From Nitrososphaerales archaeon (lineage in GTDB: Archaea > Thermoproteota > Nitrososphaeria > Conexivisphaerales > UBA164), in contig JAGDXJ010000002.1 of NCBI GenBank assembly GCA_023256355.1, positions 1-39,654 of the forward strand: a stretch of 39,654 bases of DNA, given 5' to 3'. The stretch's first letter is position 1, and each line of letters starts with the position of its first letter. Positions 9,010 through 18,355 of the stretch are shown piece by piece. A program made the position numbers and the translations under genes. The notes beneath the pieces are model-generated. The model was not told the DNA's origin and did no database searches. It worked only from the letters and a program-made list of their open reading frames with translations.

Positions 9010-10365
9010 CTATTTATTTGAATCCATAGCTAAAGTCTCAAAAAGTGAGATGAATGCGTTTTTTGCGCTCTTAAAGTATAAGGCCGAATCCTCAAGCTCT
9101 GAATAACGGTAAACGATCCCTTCAGAGAAATTTTTTGAAATTCCTGCTGGTACGCCCCAGTTTGTCGGGTTAATTTTTAAGTTCTCCAGCACATCTTTAG
9201 CATCGATAAATTTGCCTGGTTCAAATGAATACAAACGCATGTCGTTTTCGACCCAAACGTACCTGTGGCTTTTCAGAAATCCTGTAACGTTTTCAGGAGA
9301 GTAAACGGATGGACCTAACCTTATCTCAAAGTTTCTCTTATCGAACTCAAGAAAAACCGCGATCGTCACCCATGCATCCTGCTCTGAAACTGTAGACCTG
9401 ATAATTCTGTAACCGCTGTTTTTAAACGCGTTTCTTACAGCTTCTTCGGCTTTATAGTACATCCCCCATTTGATGTCCTCCACAAGATCAGGAGCCTTAA
9501 AAGAAACCATAACTACGCTGCCAGATGCTCTGTTTTCAGGCACCGGATGTCTTTCTGTGAAATATATTACATCAGGAGATGTTAAGAAGTTTAGCGCTAA
9601 CACTTTAAGCTTTGCCAAAATCCTGTTCTTAATCGCGAGGGCTAAATTCCTTTTCTGATCGACAGGATCCAGGATTATTACCGGCGTTGTAAAAACTTTT
9701 TTTGGATCATAATCATAAGGCTCAAGCGCCACAACTTCTCCCTGCGTCCAAGCTACAATGTTCTTAAGGATGTCTGCAAATGATCCGTACTTTACTGCAA
9801 GCACTTCGGATACATAACCGCTAAAGCCTCCTACTTTGATTTCAGCACCATAAAGCCCGTTGCTTTTAAGAAACTTTTTAAAGACTCTAATTTCGCCTCT
9901 GAGCTCAGGGTTAAGTTTTTTCAAAAGGTACTCGTTGTGGTATCTGCTTCTGTCCATGCTGGTTATCCACTTTCCAAGCGGAACATCTGCGCACGGTACC
10001 AGGTTGAACTTTACACCGTTTATCATGCCTTCTACGTAGGGATGCTCTGCATAATTCTTCCAGTAATTCAGGCCTTTGGCGACCTCTTCAAGGTCTTTCA
10101 GCCCTTTTTTTCCTATTTCATCAGCTCCCAGAGCCGGGTCGTACAGGACAAAAAAATCAATATCGGCGTCCTCTGGCAACCATGTATCTCTTGCGTAAGA
10201 ACCGCCAAGAATAAATTTTAAACCTCTCTTTCTAAGCCTTTCAGATATAATATTTTCAACTTCTTTAAGCCTCTCTCTATCTTTTTGATTCGGCGTAACC
10301 CGCTCTTTTATGTTTTCTACTAGCTTCTTTATCTCTTCATAGTGTATGTTAAACTCAAAATTCAT
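9010..10365 (-). CDS. cca: Archaeal CCA-adding enzyme
   Basis: FILGGSYARDTWLPEDADIDFFVLYD nucleotidyltransferase motif; 451 aa archaeal architecture. Confidence 0.95.
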   Translation of the reverse strand: MNFEFNIHYEEIKKLVENIKERVTPNQKDRERLKEVENIISERLRKRGLKFILGGSYARDTWLPEDADIDFFVLYDPALGADEIGKKGLKDLEEVAKGLNYWKNYAEHPYVEGMINGVKFNLVPCADVPLGKWITSMDRSRYHNEYLLKKLNPELRGEIRVFKKFLKSNGLYGAEIKVGGFSGYVSEVLAVKYGSFADILKNIVAWTQGEVVALEPYDYDPKKVFTTPVIILDPVDQKRNLALAIKNRILAKLKVLALNFLTSPDVIYFTERHPVPENRASGSVVMVSFKAPDLVEDIKWGMYYKAEEAVRNAFKNSGYRIIRSTVSEQDAWVTIAVFLEFDKRNFEIRLGPSVYSPENVTGFLKSHRYVWVENDMRLYSFEPGKFIDAKDVLENLKINPTNWGVPAGISKNFSEGIVYRYSELEDSALYFKSAKNAFISLFETLAMDSNK

Positions 10366-10436
10366 ACGCTGAAACAGATTAGCCTTGCAAACTATTTTAA
10401 CTTAATGGGGGTAAAAATAACAAAGTTTAAACAGGA

Positions 10437-10958
10437 TTATGCCCATATGGCCAGCGCTATGTTTTTCAGCGCCGTTTCATTATCTTCACCTATTTTCTGT
10501 AAAAGAAAACCTATGCCAAGCATTTTTGCAAGCTCAGCGTTTATCCCTTTTTCAAGCGCTTCTCTGAGTATCCTTTTTGCAGTATCTACATTTCCCCTCT
10601 GATAATGAACAACGGCGACGCAAACTTTTATAATTCTGTGTATATCTTCTTTTTCGTTGCCATCGGCCCTGTGCCACAAATCTTCAAGAAGCTCATGGGC
10701 CTCCCAGCATCTTGCGTTCTTTACAAGGTATTCTAGATCATGGTTACACTTTTCTAACTCGCATTCTTCGACTTTGTTTAGCTTTAAAAGCTGACCGATT
10801 TTTTCACCATCAAACAAATCAGATACGTAATCCACTTCAACGTATTTTCCCACCCTAACATCATTAACCTGTAACCCTTTAGATCTCAATAATCCTTTAA
10901 GTTTCTGTGAATCTGCAAAGCTGTATACGCTGTTTTCAAAAATCGCCAAGCATCTCAT
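10437..10958 (-). CDS. DUF309-like protein
   Basis: ARCWEAHELLEDLWHRADGNEKEDIHRIIKVCVAVVHYQRGN, the DUF309 motif. Confidence 0.75.
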   Translation of the reverse strand: MRCLAIFENSVYSFADSQKLKGLLRSKGLQVNDVRVGKYVEVDYVSDLFDGEKIGQLLKLNKVEECELEKCNHDLEYLVKNARCWEAHELLEDLWHRADGNEKEDIHRIIKVCVAVVHYQRGNVDTAKRILREALEKGINAELAKMLGIGFLLQKIGEDNETALKNIALAIWA

Positions 10959-11020
10959 GTTAATAAATATCTGGAAGATGTTTAAAAGGAAAGAGCCGTT
11001 TTTGATAAATTATTCAAAGA

Positions 11021-12379
11021 TCAAGCTGAATTTATAAATTCGTTGTGCACTGCGCTTATAGCTCTTTTGCAGTCCTGGCTGTTTATAACAAAACCTATGT
11101 TAAGCTCACTCGAACCCTGAGTTATCATTATTATGTTTATCTTTTCCTTTGCGACAGCTCCAAACAGCCTGCTTGCCACACCGGGCGTCCCCTTCATTCC
11201 CTCCCCTATAATTGAGACGGCGCATACGTTGTCAAGTATCCTGTAATCCTGAATCTTTTCACCCATAAACTGGATCTCTATGATGTTCCTGTACCTGTTG
11301 ACGTCGTTTCTGTCTATTATTATGTTGACTTCAGAGCCGGATGCGTTTTGTGTCACTGTATAAAACTTAAGGTTAGAAAGCAAAAAACTGTTGAGAAGGT
11401 TTGGTAAAAGCGACTTCAGCCCGGTACCCATTAACGTGAATATGGCCAGGCTATCAAGGTGCACGACAGCTTTAACTACGTTTGAAGAAACAACGCCTTC
11501 TCCTCTTATTACTGTCCCGCTTTCAAGCGGAGCTTTTATATCGTTTACATAAAGCTCAACGCCTTTGGCTTTTAAAAGTTCCATGGCTTCTGGGTTAAAT
11601 ATGCTCGGGATAAAAGAAAAAATTTCTAAAGCTTCGCTGTAAGACAGTATATCTATTTTTCTTGAACCCTCTATGATTGAAGGATCAGCGCTCATGAGCC
11701 CTTTGACGTTTGTCCACAGATCCAGCCTGTTACTTTCTGAAGATATAACAAGGGAAGAAGCGATAAGATCGGAACCCCCATCCTGAAGCTTAACTATCTT
11801 TTTATCGGAGGTCGAAGCCGTAAGCCCTCCTATAAGCGTTACGCTATCAGCCTCTGCGTTTTTTATAAAATTTTTGCACCTCTGAATTGTCGCGTTAAGC
11901 ATTATTTCGTTCCTTGACTGATCTACTATGATCCCGGATTCATAACCGTTGTAGGTTTTGATTTTTTCGCTTCCGATTTTTTCTGCTAAAAATTTCTTTA
12001 TTGATGAAATGACCATATTCTCAACTGAAAGGTAAATTTGACCTTCAAGCGCAGGGTATGTTTCTTTTATCTTAGATATTAGTTCCAGGATTTCAAGAGC
12101 ACCATTAACTGATTCAAGCGTCTTTTTTTCTTCATAAAAACCTCTGATTTTGAACCTCTCGTATATTTTCTTGAATTGATCTTTAGCCTTCTGATCGTCT
12201 TTCAGGGCTGTGTCGATGGCTCTTTTTATATCTTTTTTTATCGCGGATGGAACAGAAATAACGAAAACGCCAGAGTTTTTGTACCTTTTTTCGATAAGCG
12301 TCCCTATGTTTTCTAGGTTCAGGTCTTCTATGGCGCTGCCGCTTATTTTAGCTATACCTTGCACGAGATTACAAACCAA
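11021..12379 (-). CDS. Aspartate kinase with C-terminal ACT domains
   Basis: TLIGGLTASTSDKKIVKLQDGGSDLIASSLVIS, LWTNVKGLMSADPSII, SIIGEGMKGTPGVASRLFGAVAKEKINIIMITQGSSELNIGFVI. Confidence 0.92.
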   Translation of the reverse strand: MVCNLVQGIAKISGSAIEDLNLENIGTLIEKRYKNSGVFVISVPSAIKKDIKRAIDTALKDDQKAKDQFKKIYERFKIRGFYEEKKTLESVNGALEILELISKIKETYPALEGQIYLSVENMVISSIKKFLAEKIGSEKIKTYNGYESGIIVDQSRNEIMLNATIQRCKNFIKNAEADSVTLIGGLTASTSDKKIVKLQDGGSDLIASSLVISSESNRLDLWTNVKGLMSADPSIIEGSRKIDILSYSEALEIFSFIPSIFNPEAMELLKAKGVELYVNDIKAPLESGTVIRGEGVVSSNVVKAVVHLDSLAIFTLMGTGLKSLLPNLLNSFLLSNLKFYTVTQNASGSEVNIIIDRNDVNRYRNIIEIQFMGEKIQDYRILDNVCAVSIIGEGMKGTPGVASRLFGAVAKEKINIIMITQGSSELNIGFVINSQDCKRAISAVHNEFINSA

Positions 12380-12561
12380 TAACTTAATTTAAATTTTTCT
12401 TGCATAGATCTTTATAGCATAAAACAAGTATGAAAAAAGAATAATATGTGTAGATATACAGAAACCATTTCTTATAATTAACATCCCGGTTAACTTTTTA
12501 TTACATTCTTTTAAGAAAAGTTTTTATATGATAATTTAGAAGTAATCTAAAGTGAAAGCCG

Positions 12562-13044
12562 ATGTCGATGAATTATTCTAAGGTTCGTTTGAAAATTGGT
12601 GTAAACGAGATAGAAATTTATGGAGTAAAAGATGATATGGAATACCTAGGTCAGCTGGCTTTGAAAATTTACGACACTGTATCTAAAAGCCCGAATTCGT
12701 TACAAAGCAAAGTTACAGTTGTAGAAAAAGAGGACGAACAGGCAAAGCGAGCCGAAAACATAATCCAGCTACCAGACATACAGCCAGACCCAAATTCATC
12801 CCTGCCGGCTAACATACTCAAGCTATTCATAAGCGAATGGGGAAAGAAGCCCAGGAGGCTTTCTGAGGTAAAAGAAGTGCTCGACAGCTTTGGCCTTGTC
12901 TATCCAAAACAGACGGTTGCAGTATCTCTTTTGAGGCTTGCAAAAGAAGGAAAGATTAGGCGGTTTAAGAACGAGAGGGGAGAATATGTATATATTTCTG
13001 TTCCTTCGAAGATAATACAGGAGGAACAAGGTGAAATGGCATGA
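12562..13044 (+). CDS. Winged-helix domain protein (upstream member of a tandem pair)
   Basis: 160 aa; N-terminal VRLKIGVNEIEIYGVKDDMEYLGQLALKIYD; C-terminal wHTH-like ...TVAVSLLRLAKEGKIRRFKNERGEYVYI. Confidence 0.6.
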   Translation: MSMNYSKVRLKIGVNEIEIYGVKDDMEYLGQLALKIYDTVSKSPNSLQSKVTVVEKEDEQAKRAENIIQLPDIQPDPNSSLPANILKLFISEWGKKPRRLSEVKEVLDSFGLVYPKQTVAVSLLRLAKEGKIRRFKNERGEYVYISVPSKIIQEEQGEMA

Positions 13045-13544
13045 GTTCTACTCCACTAAAAGTTGATATAAGCTACGGAGAGCTTTCAGCAACATTCAGC
13101 GGCAACCCTGATGACGTGCTCGTTTCAGTGACCAGGTTTCTGGCTTCTAACGTTCCAGCCATAGATGTTGCAAAAAAGGTTCTGCTAAAGTATGATTTGC
13201 AGGAACTGATTCAGATGTTTTCAGATTACGTAAAGATCACCGATGAAGGACCCCGCATACTGGTTAGGGAAAACCTGAGCATAAAACAAAAGATAACCCT
13301 TCAGCTGGTGGGAAACAGGATAGCTTATCTGTTAAACAAGATACAAGATGAGTCTATGACCCTGCAGGATCTAATAAACGTCCTTGGAGTTCCGGGAAAA
13401 TCGATAAGCAGCAGGCTGAGCGAGCTTGTTAAAGCAGGACACGTTACAAGAATTCAGGACTCAAAGACCACAAAATATCAGATATCTACTATGGGGATCA
13501 AATGGTTATCTGATACCCTTACAGGAAAGATCAAAGCGGATTAA
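13041..13544 (+). CDS. Winged-helix domain protein (downstream member of a tandem pair)
   Basis: 167 aa; 4-nt overlap with the upstream gene; VDISYGELSATFSGNPDDVLVSVTRFL; wHTH KSISSRLSELVKAGHVTRIQDSKTTKYQIS. Confidence 0.6.
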   Translation: MSSTPLKVDISYGELSATFSGNPDDVLVSVTRFLASNVPAIDVAKKVLLKYDLQELIQMFSDYVKITDEGPRILVRENLSIKQKITLQLVGNRIAYLLNKIQDESMTLQDLINVLGVPGKSISSRLSELVKAGHVTRIQDSKTTKYQISTMGIKWLSDTLTGKIKAD

Positions 13545-14620
13545 AAAGTTTCTTTTGTATTTATAACTTGAACTTTTCCTTCATTATATTTTTGCTGTAT
13601 AATCTCCCTGAGCTTTTCGAGGTTTATCCCCTTAAGGGCTGATATTTCGACATAATCCTTTATTCTGCTGTCTTGAAATACAAAATCAGTTTTTTTCTGA
13701 TCGATTTTGTTGAGCACAGCTACTACGTTATCCAGGTTCACTTCAAGCTCTTCAAGGACGTTCAGGCTTGCCATGTACTTTCTCCAGAAAAGCTCTTCAT
13801 CCAGACTGTAATCAAGGACAAGAAGTATTAGGTCTGAATATTTTAACTCTTCAAGCGTAGACTTGAAAGACTCGATCAAATAATGGGGAAGCCTTTCTAT
13901 AAATCCAACAGTATCGCTCAGATAAACGTTATTCAATCCGTTTATCTTTCTTATGGTGGTGGTCAAAGTAGTGAACATCTTTCCGGTTACAGTTTTGTTC
14001 TCGTCTGTAAGAGCATTAAAAAGCGTTGTTTTACCGGCCCCCGTATAACCTGCTAGGGCAACTATAAATTTGTCTTCTTCGAGCCTCTTCTGTCTATGTA
14101 GGCTTCTCCTCATTCTTTCTCTCTCAAGCTTTTTTCTTAAGCCGTTTATCTGTCTGTTAAGGAACCTTATGTACTTGTCAACTTCGTAAGCGCCATAACC
14201 CATGGGGCCAGTCTGCTCCCCCATTTTCGCTAACCTGACTGTCTCCCTAATACGTGGTACTTCGTACTGTAATTCTGCAAGCTTTACCTGAAGCTTAGCT
14301 TCAGTTGTCATGGCTCTTTTTTCAAATATATCGAGTATCAGCCTTATCCTGTCTATGGTCTTTACGCCAAGAAGTTTGCTCAAATGATAAATCTGAGAAG
14401 CTGATAGCTGTTCATCGATTATCACGAGTTCCGGGTTCAACTTTTCTGTCAATTTCTTTAACTCTTCTGCCTTACCAGTTGGCAGCCCGTACTTGCCTTC
14501 TCTCATGCTTTTCACTTTGAACGAAACTGATGGGCTGTACCCTGCTGAAGAAACCAGCTCGAGGGCTTCTTGCTCGGAGTAAGGTTCTCTGTAAGTTACA
14601 ACTATGGACCTTTCGTTCAC
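13541..14620 (-). CDS. hflX: GTPase HflX
   Basis: GPMGYGAYEVDKYIRFLNRQINGLRKKLERERMRRSLHRQKR; VALAGYTGAGKTTLFNALT; DTVGFIERLPHYLIESFKSTLEE. Confidence 0.95.
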   Translation of the reverse strand: MNERSIVVTYREPYSEQEALELVSSAGYSPSVSFKVKSMREGKYGLPTGKAEELKKLTEKLNPELVIIDEQLSASQIYHLSKLLGVKTIDRIRLILDIFEKRAMTTEAKLQVKLAELQYEVPRIRETVRLAKMGEQTGPMGYGAYEVDKYIRFLNRQINGLRKKLERERMRRSLHRQKRLEEDKFIVALAGYTGAGKTTLFNALTDENKTVTGKMFTTLTTTIRKINGLNNVYLSDTVGFIERLPHYLIESFKSTLEELKYSDLILLVLDYSLDEELFWRKYMASLNVLEELEVNLDNVVAVLNKIDQKKTDFVFQDSRIKDYVEISALKGINLEKLREIIQQKYNEGKVQVINTKETF

Positions 14621-14994
14621 TTTCTGAGTTTCACCTTTAAACTGTACTCGATCTTCCTCAGAGTTGGATAATCCGGGATGATTTTTTCCTGCTCGATCTT
14701 GGCAAGGAGGGATGGTTTTATTCCTATCTTTCTTCCGAGCTGTTCCTGGGTTAGGTTCATCTTTTCCCTCATTTCTTTTATGATCCTTCCGTAACCGTCT
14801 ATAAGTTCATATTCATCTTCAACCTGATTTCTTGAAGATTTGGCGAAGCCGCTTTCTTTTATGCCGCCGCTTTTGCGTTCGTTCACTATTTTTCCATACT
14901 TAGCACATTCTTCACATACTTTCAAATAAGCGCCATCTACTTCTATGGTTATAGGCTTGCCGAATATCGGTTTACCGCATATTTCGCAATTCAT
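14617..14994 (-). CDS. Multiprotein bridging factor 1-like (Zn ribbon + HTH)
   Basis: CEICGKPIFGKPITIEVDGAYLKVCEECAKYG; GRIIKEMREKMNLTQEQLGRKIGIKPSLLAKIEQEKIIPDYPTLRKIEYSLKVKL. Confidence 0.88.
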   Translation of the reverse strand: MNCEICGKPIFGKPITIEVDGAYLKVCEECAKYGKIVNERKSGGIKESGFAKSSRNQVEDEYELIDGYGRIIKEMREKMNLTQEQLGRKIGIKPSLLAKIEQEKIIPDYPTLRKIEYSLKVKLRK

Positions 14995-15187
14995 TCTTTT
15001 ACCCTAGTTATAATTTTCCGCATATATACGATTTACGCTGACCTCTAAGCTATCTTGAAAGAGAATTTTGAACAACAGAAAATGCTAAGAGTTGAACGCT
15101 GTACATGCTTAAGCTAGCAGCTTTTTACCTTATGGTTTCAAAAATTATAAAAACAGAGCAAACACCAAAAAGTTAATTAAACGGTTA

Positions 15188-15376
15188 ATGCGAACATTTA
15201 ACATGCCTACACACGGCAGTATTACAAAAGCAGGAAAGGTTAGATCACAAACGCCTAAGCTACAGGGTAGAGAAAGGCATAATCCGCCTCCACGCGTATC
15301 TCTAAGAGCTAAGTATGTTAAGAGGGTAGAACTAAAAAGAAACCCAGGACAGAACTGGGTATTTTTAAGAAAGTAA
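15188..15376 (+). CDS. 30S ribosomal protein S30e
   Basis: MPTHGSITKAGKVRSQTPKLQGRERHNPPPRVSLRAKYVKR. Confidence 0.85.
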   Translation: MRTFNMPTHGSITKAGKVRSQTPKLQGRERHNPPPRVSLRAKYVKRVELKRNPGQNWVFLRK

Positions 15377-15383
15377 ATAATTT

Positions 15384-16538
15384 TTATGGTAATACAGAAT
15401 TCAAGAGTTCTTGAAGTTCTATATCTGAAACTCCTTTCGTTAAGCTTACCTGTCTTTTTTCAAGAACCTTTTCCAGCTTGTGAATAGCGTCTACAAGCGA
15501 ATTTCTTATCCCCCAACCTTCACCGGTAACAGAAGTCTTAACGTAAGGACCGTTAACCTGTATCCTTATTATAACGTGCGGTTTGCCCTTTCTCTGTTTT
15601 TGATCCCCACTTACGTAAACTGTTAACGTTGAATTCTGCAAAATCTTAGAGTACTTTCTTGTCAAGCTTACCATCCTGCTTCTTATCGTCTCAGGATCGT
15701 ATTCGAGCTCTTCTATGACTCCTTTCCTTGAGAGCTGAAGGAATATTGCCGGTTCTTTAACTTTTATCGAAGCTATCTGTTTAAGAAGATCCTCTTTTGT
15801 CAATATGCCGCTGAGATGCCCGTTTTTTGTGACAACAACCGATGAAAACCTGAATTTTTTCATCAGCTCAAAAGCTTCAAAAGCGTTGGCATTTTCATCT
15901 ATCGTCTTTACATCCTCTGTCATGATTGATTTAACTGAACCCTCGGCTATGTTTTTCATCTCCCCAATAGGGCTATCCCTTTTCTGCCTGAACTTTGGCT
16001 TGATGACCTTCTGAATTATGTCGTGAAGCGTTACAATTCCAGCTACCTTTCTATCTTTCATAATTATAACTCGTGAAACTCCTGCGTTTCTCATTGTGGA
16101 AAGAAGCTGCCCTATTGTTGAATCTATGTCAAGAGTAACCGGATCGGGCGTCATTATGTCCTTTGCAGCTACGTTCCTGAAGACGCTGCGGCTTTGAGCT
16201 ATTACGTCATCAGCAAAGACTCCACCGCCGAGGCTACCATCCTGCAAAACATATGGCAGCGTTTTAAAACCGCTTTCTACCATAAGCCTGCTTACGTCCT
16301 CTATGTTTTTGTTATCGGATAGCTTCGGCGCTACTTTCATAAGAGTTTTTACTTTGGTAGTAGTAGGATCATAATTAAGCTTGTAAGCAAGGCTTTCGTT
16401 TATTATTCCCTCATAGAACAAACCATCAGAAACAACAATAAGATCCCTCTGTTTTTCAAATAGATCCTGTATTTCCGAAATTGTTTTGTTTTTGTCAACA
16501 GTTATTATATCTTTTTTGATAATGCTCTCAAGGCTCAT
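15384..16538 (-). CDS. Multi-CBS-domain protein with C-terminal HPF/RaiA-like domain
   Basis: Repeated CBS motifs (MKVAPKLSDNKNIEDVSRLM; DIMTPDPVTLDIDSTIGQLLSTMRNAGVSRVIIM; IMTEDVKTIDENANAFEAFELMKKFRFSSVVV); C-terminal HVIIRIQVNGPYVKTSVTGEGWGIRNSLVDAIHKLEKVLEKRQ. Confidence 0.85.
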   Translation of the reverse strand: MSLESIIKKDIITVDKNKTISEIQDLFEKQRDLIVVSDGLFYEGIINESLAYKLNYDPTTTKVKTLMKVAPKLSDNKNIEDVSRLMVESGFKTLPYVLQDGSLGGGVFADDVIAQSRSVFRNVAAKDIMTPDPVTLDIDSTIGQLLSTMRNAGVSRVIIMKDRKVAGIVTLHDIIQKVIKPKFRQKRDSPIGEMKNIAEGSVKSIMTEDVKTIDENANAFEAFELMKKFRFSSVVVTKNGHLSGILTKEDLLKQIASIKVKEPAIFLQLSRKGVIEELEYDPETIRSRMVSLTRKYSKILQNSTLTVYVSGDQKQRKGKPHVIIRIQVNGPYVKTSVTGEGWGIRNSLVDAIHKLEKVLEKRQVSLTKGVSDIELQELLNSVLP

Positions 16539-16571
16539 GTATAAATTATAAACTTCTTAAAATAAAAACGT

Positions 16572-17141
16572 TTACAGACGTTCAAAATCGTTTAAGATCC
16601 TTTCCTGAAGCGCATCAAACTGTTTATATAGCTCTTCAACCGTTATGTATTCATTTACGATCATATAGTCGGCAATCGCTATCACAGAACCGATGCCAAG
16701 CTCGAGCTCGATCTTATCCCTCTCTTTGAATTCGTTAAAGTCTTTTGGATCATCTTCTCTCCCTCTGTTCTTAAGAAGATAAAACCTTCTCCTTGGGCTT
16801 GCATGAAGCGCTAAAATTATTATGCGCGCGTTCTTGCTAAAGAACTCGACTTCATTAGGAGACCTTATACCATCGATTACAATGAGTTTTGAATTGCTTT
16901 TTTCTATCTTGTCGAGCGTAAGCTTTGCTACTATGTCTTTTCCGCCCTGTTCTCGAAGGATCTTTACGACTTTTCTCTGGCCCTCTTTGCTCAGCCCATA
17001 ACCGAGCTCTATGCTCTTTTCTCTGATTACGTTGCCCATAGAAAAAGTTGGTATCCCGAGTTTGCTGGAGACGTAAGAAGCTATCGTGGTCTTACCTGCC
17101 CCCGGCATGCCGGTTATACCTATAATTCTGACATGCTCCAA
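16572..17141 (-). CDS. UPF0200/dephospho-CoA kinase-like P-loop kinase
   Basis: IIGITGMPGAGKTTIASYVSSKLGIPTFSMGNVIREKS...IVIDGIRSPNEVEFF. Confidence 0.85.
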   Translation of the reverse strand: MEHVRIIGITGMPGAGKTTIASYVSSKLGIPTFSMGNVIREKSIELGYGLSKEGQRKVVKILREQGGKDIVAKLTLDKIEKSNSKLIVIDGIRSPNEVEFFSKNARIIILALHASPRRRFYLLKNRGREDDPKDFNEFKERDKIELELGIGSVIAIADYMIVNEYITVEELYKQFDALQERILNDFERL

Positions 17142-17236
17142 CTCATACCCATTATAACAAACTATATTTTAATCGTTCTGTTTGTTCGCGATTTTATAGG
17201 AACCGTTTTATCAGCAAATTATTTAGTTCACTTGGA

Positions 17237-18355
17237 TTGAACCTTCTTGTTACAGCCATAAGAGGCTTTGAAGAATATTCAGCTCACGAAGCTGAACTGC
17301 TTGGTTGCAGGGCAATTGAAACCAGGCAAGCACGGGTTGTTCTTGAAGGAGATTACAGCTGCTTGTATGTGCTGAACAATTTTGCAAGAACCATCAATAA
17401 AGTTCTTTTATTGTTAAGCAGAGAAACTGTCCAGAACCTGGAAGACATATACAGCAAAGCTTTATCACTTGATTACAGCTTCATAAAGCCCGATCAATCC
17501 TTTGCGGTTAGGTCTGAAAGAAGCGGAATACATGAATTCACCTCTATCGACATAGCAAGGGTTGTAGGGCAGTCAATAATAGATTCTTATCAGAGAAGCA
17601 CAGGTAAAAGGCTCAAAGTTAACCTTGATGAGCCGGATATAGAAATAGAAGCTGACCTTATAGGTAACGAGCTCTTCATAAGCTTAAACACTACAGGTAG
17701 TGGGCTTAACTTTAGAGAATACAGAGTTTATAACCATCCTTCTTCGTTAAAGCCAACCCTTGCCTCTTCACTGATCATAATGTCTCAGTGGGAAGGATCA
17801 AGCTTTATAGATCCTTTCACTGGAGGGGCAACTATACCGATTGAAGCTGCGCTTTACGCTAAATCATCGCCAGTAAGGCCATCCGGTGATTTTCTGTACA
17901 AAAAGCTCAGCTTTTACGACGATAAAGACGAAGAAGAAGCATTAAAAAAGATAGGTAAAAAGTTTGACCTTAAAGAGAGAATCGTAGGTATAGAGGTTTC
18001 CCGAAGACACTTTACTGGCGCGTTAAAGAACGTAAGCGCAGCCAACCTTGGCGAAAGCATAGATATTATTCTTGGGGACTCGATAAAGATCGATCTCCAG
18101 AGAAAGTTTAAATTCCTCATTTCAAACCCGCCGTACGGCATAAGAAGCGGCAGAAAAGAAAAGGTGCTTAAGATTTACGAACTTTTTGTAAAAAGGATTG
18201 ATAAAATTCTTGAGGATGACGGCTGTGGAGTAATGATTACAACTGAATATAAAAAGCTTTCAGAACTTTTAGGAGAAAGGGGTTACAAAGTCCTGAAGGT
18301 TAACACGGGGCTTCATGGTAAGCTCTGGGTTGGGGCAGTGCTTTTTAAAGCTTAA
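17237..18355 (+). CDS. THUMP-domain tRNA (guanine-N2)-methyltransferase-like protein
   Basis: 372 aa; FIDPFTGGATIPIEAALYA, FLISNPPYGIRSG (NPPY motif), N-terminal THUMP-like region. Confidence 0.85.
   Translation: MNLLVTAIRGFEEYSAHEAELLGCRAIETRQARVVLEGDYSCLYVLNNFARTINKVLLLLSRETVQNLEDIYSKALSLDYSFIKPDQSFAVRSERSGIHEFTSIDIARVVGQSIIDSYQRSTGKRLKVNLDEPDIEIEADLIGNELFISLNTTGSGLNFREYRVYNHPSSLKPTLASSLIIMSQWEGSSFIDPFTGGATIPIEAALYAKSSPVRPSGDFLYKKLSFYDDKDEEEALKKIGKKFDLKERIVGIEVSRRHFTGALKNVSAANLGESIDIILGDSIKIDLQRKFKFLISNPPYGIRSGRKEKVLKIYELFVKRIDKILEDDGCGVMITTEYKKLSELLGERGYKVLKVNTGLHGKLWVGAVLFKA

Noticed and set aside
15100-15150. AAGCTAGCAGCTTTTT hairpin upstream of S30e
   Set aside because: Only a 5-bp stem; could be chance. 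No evidence for a terminator or ncRNA.
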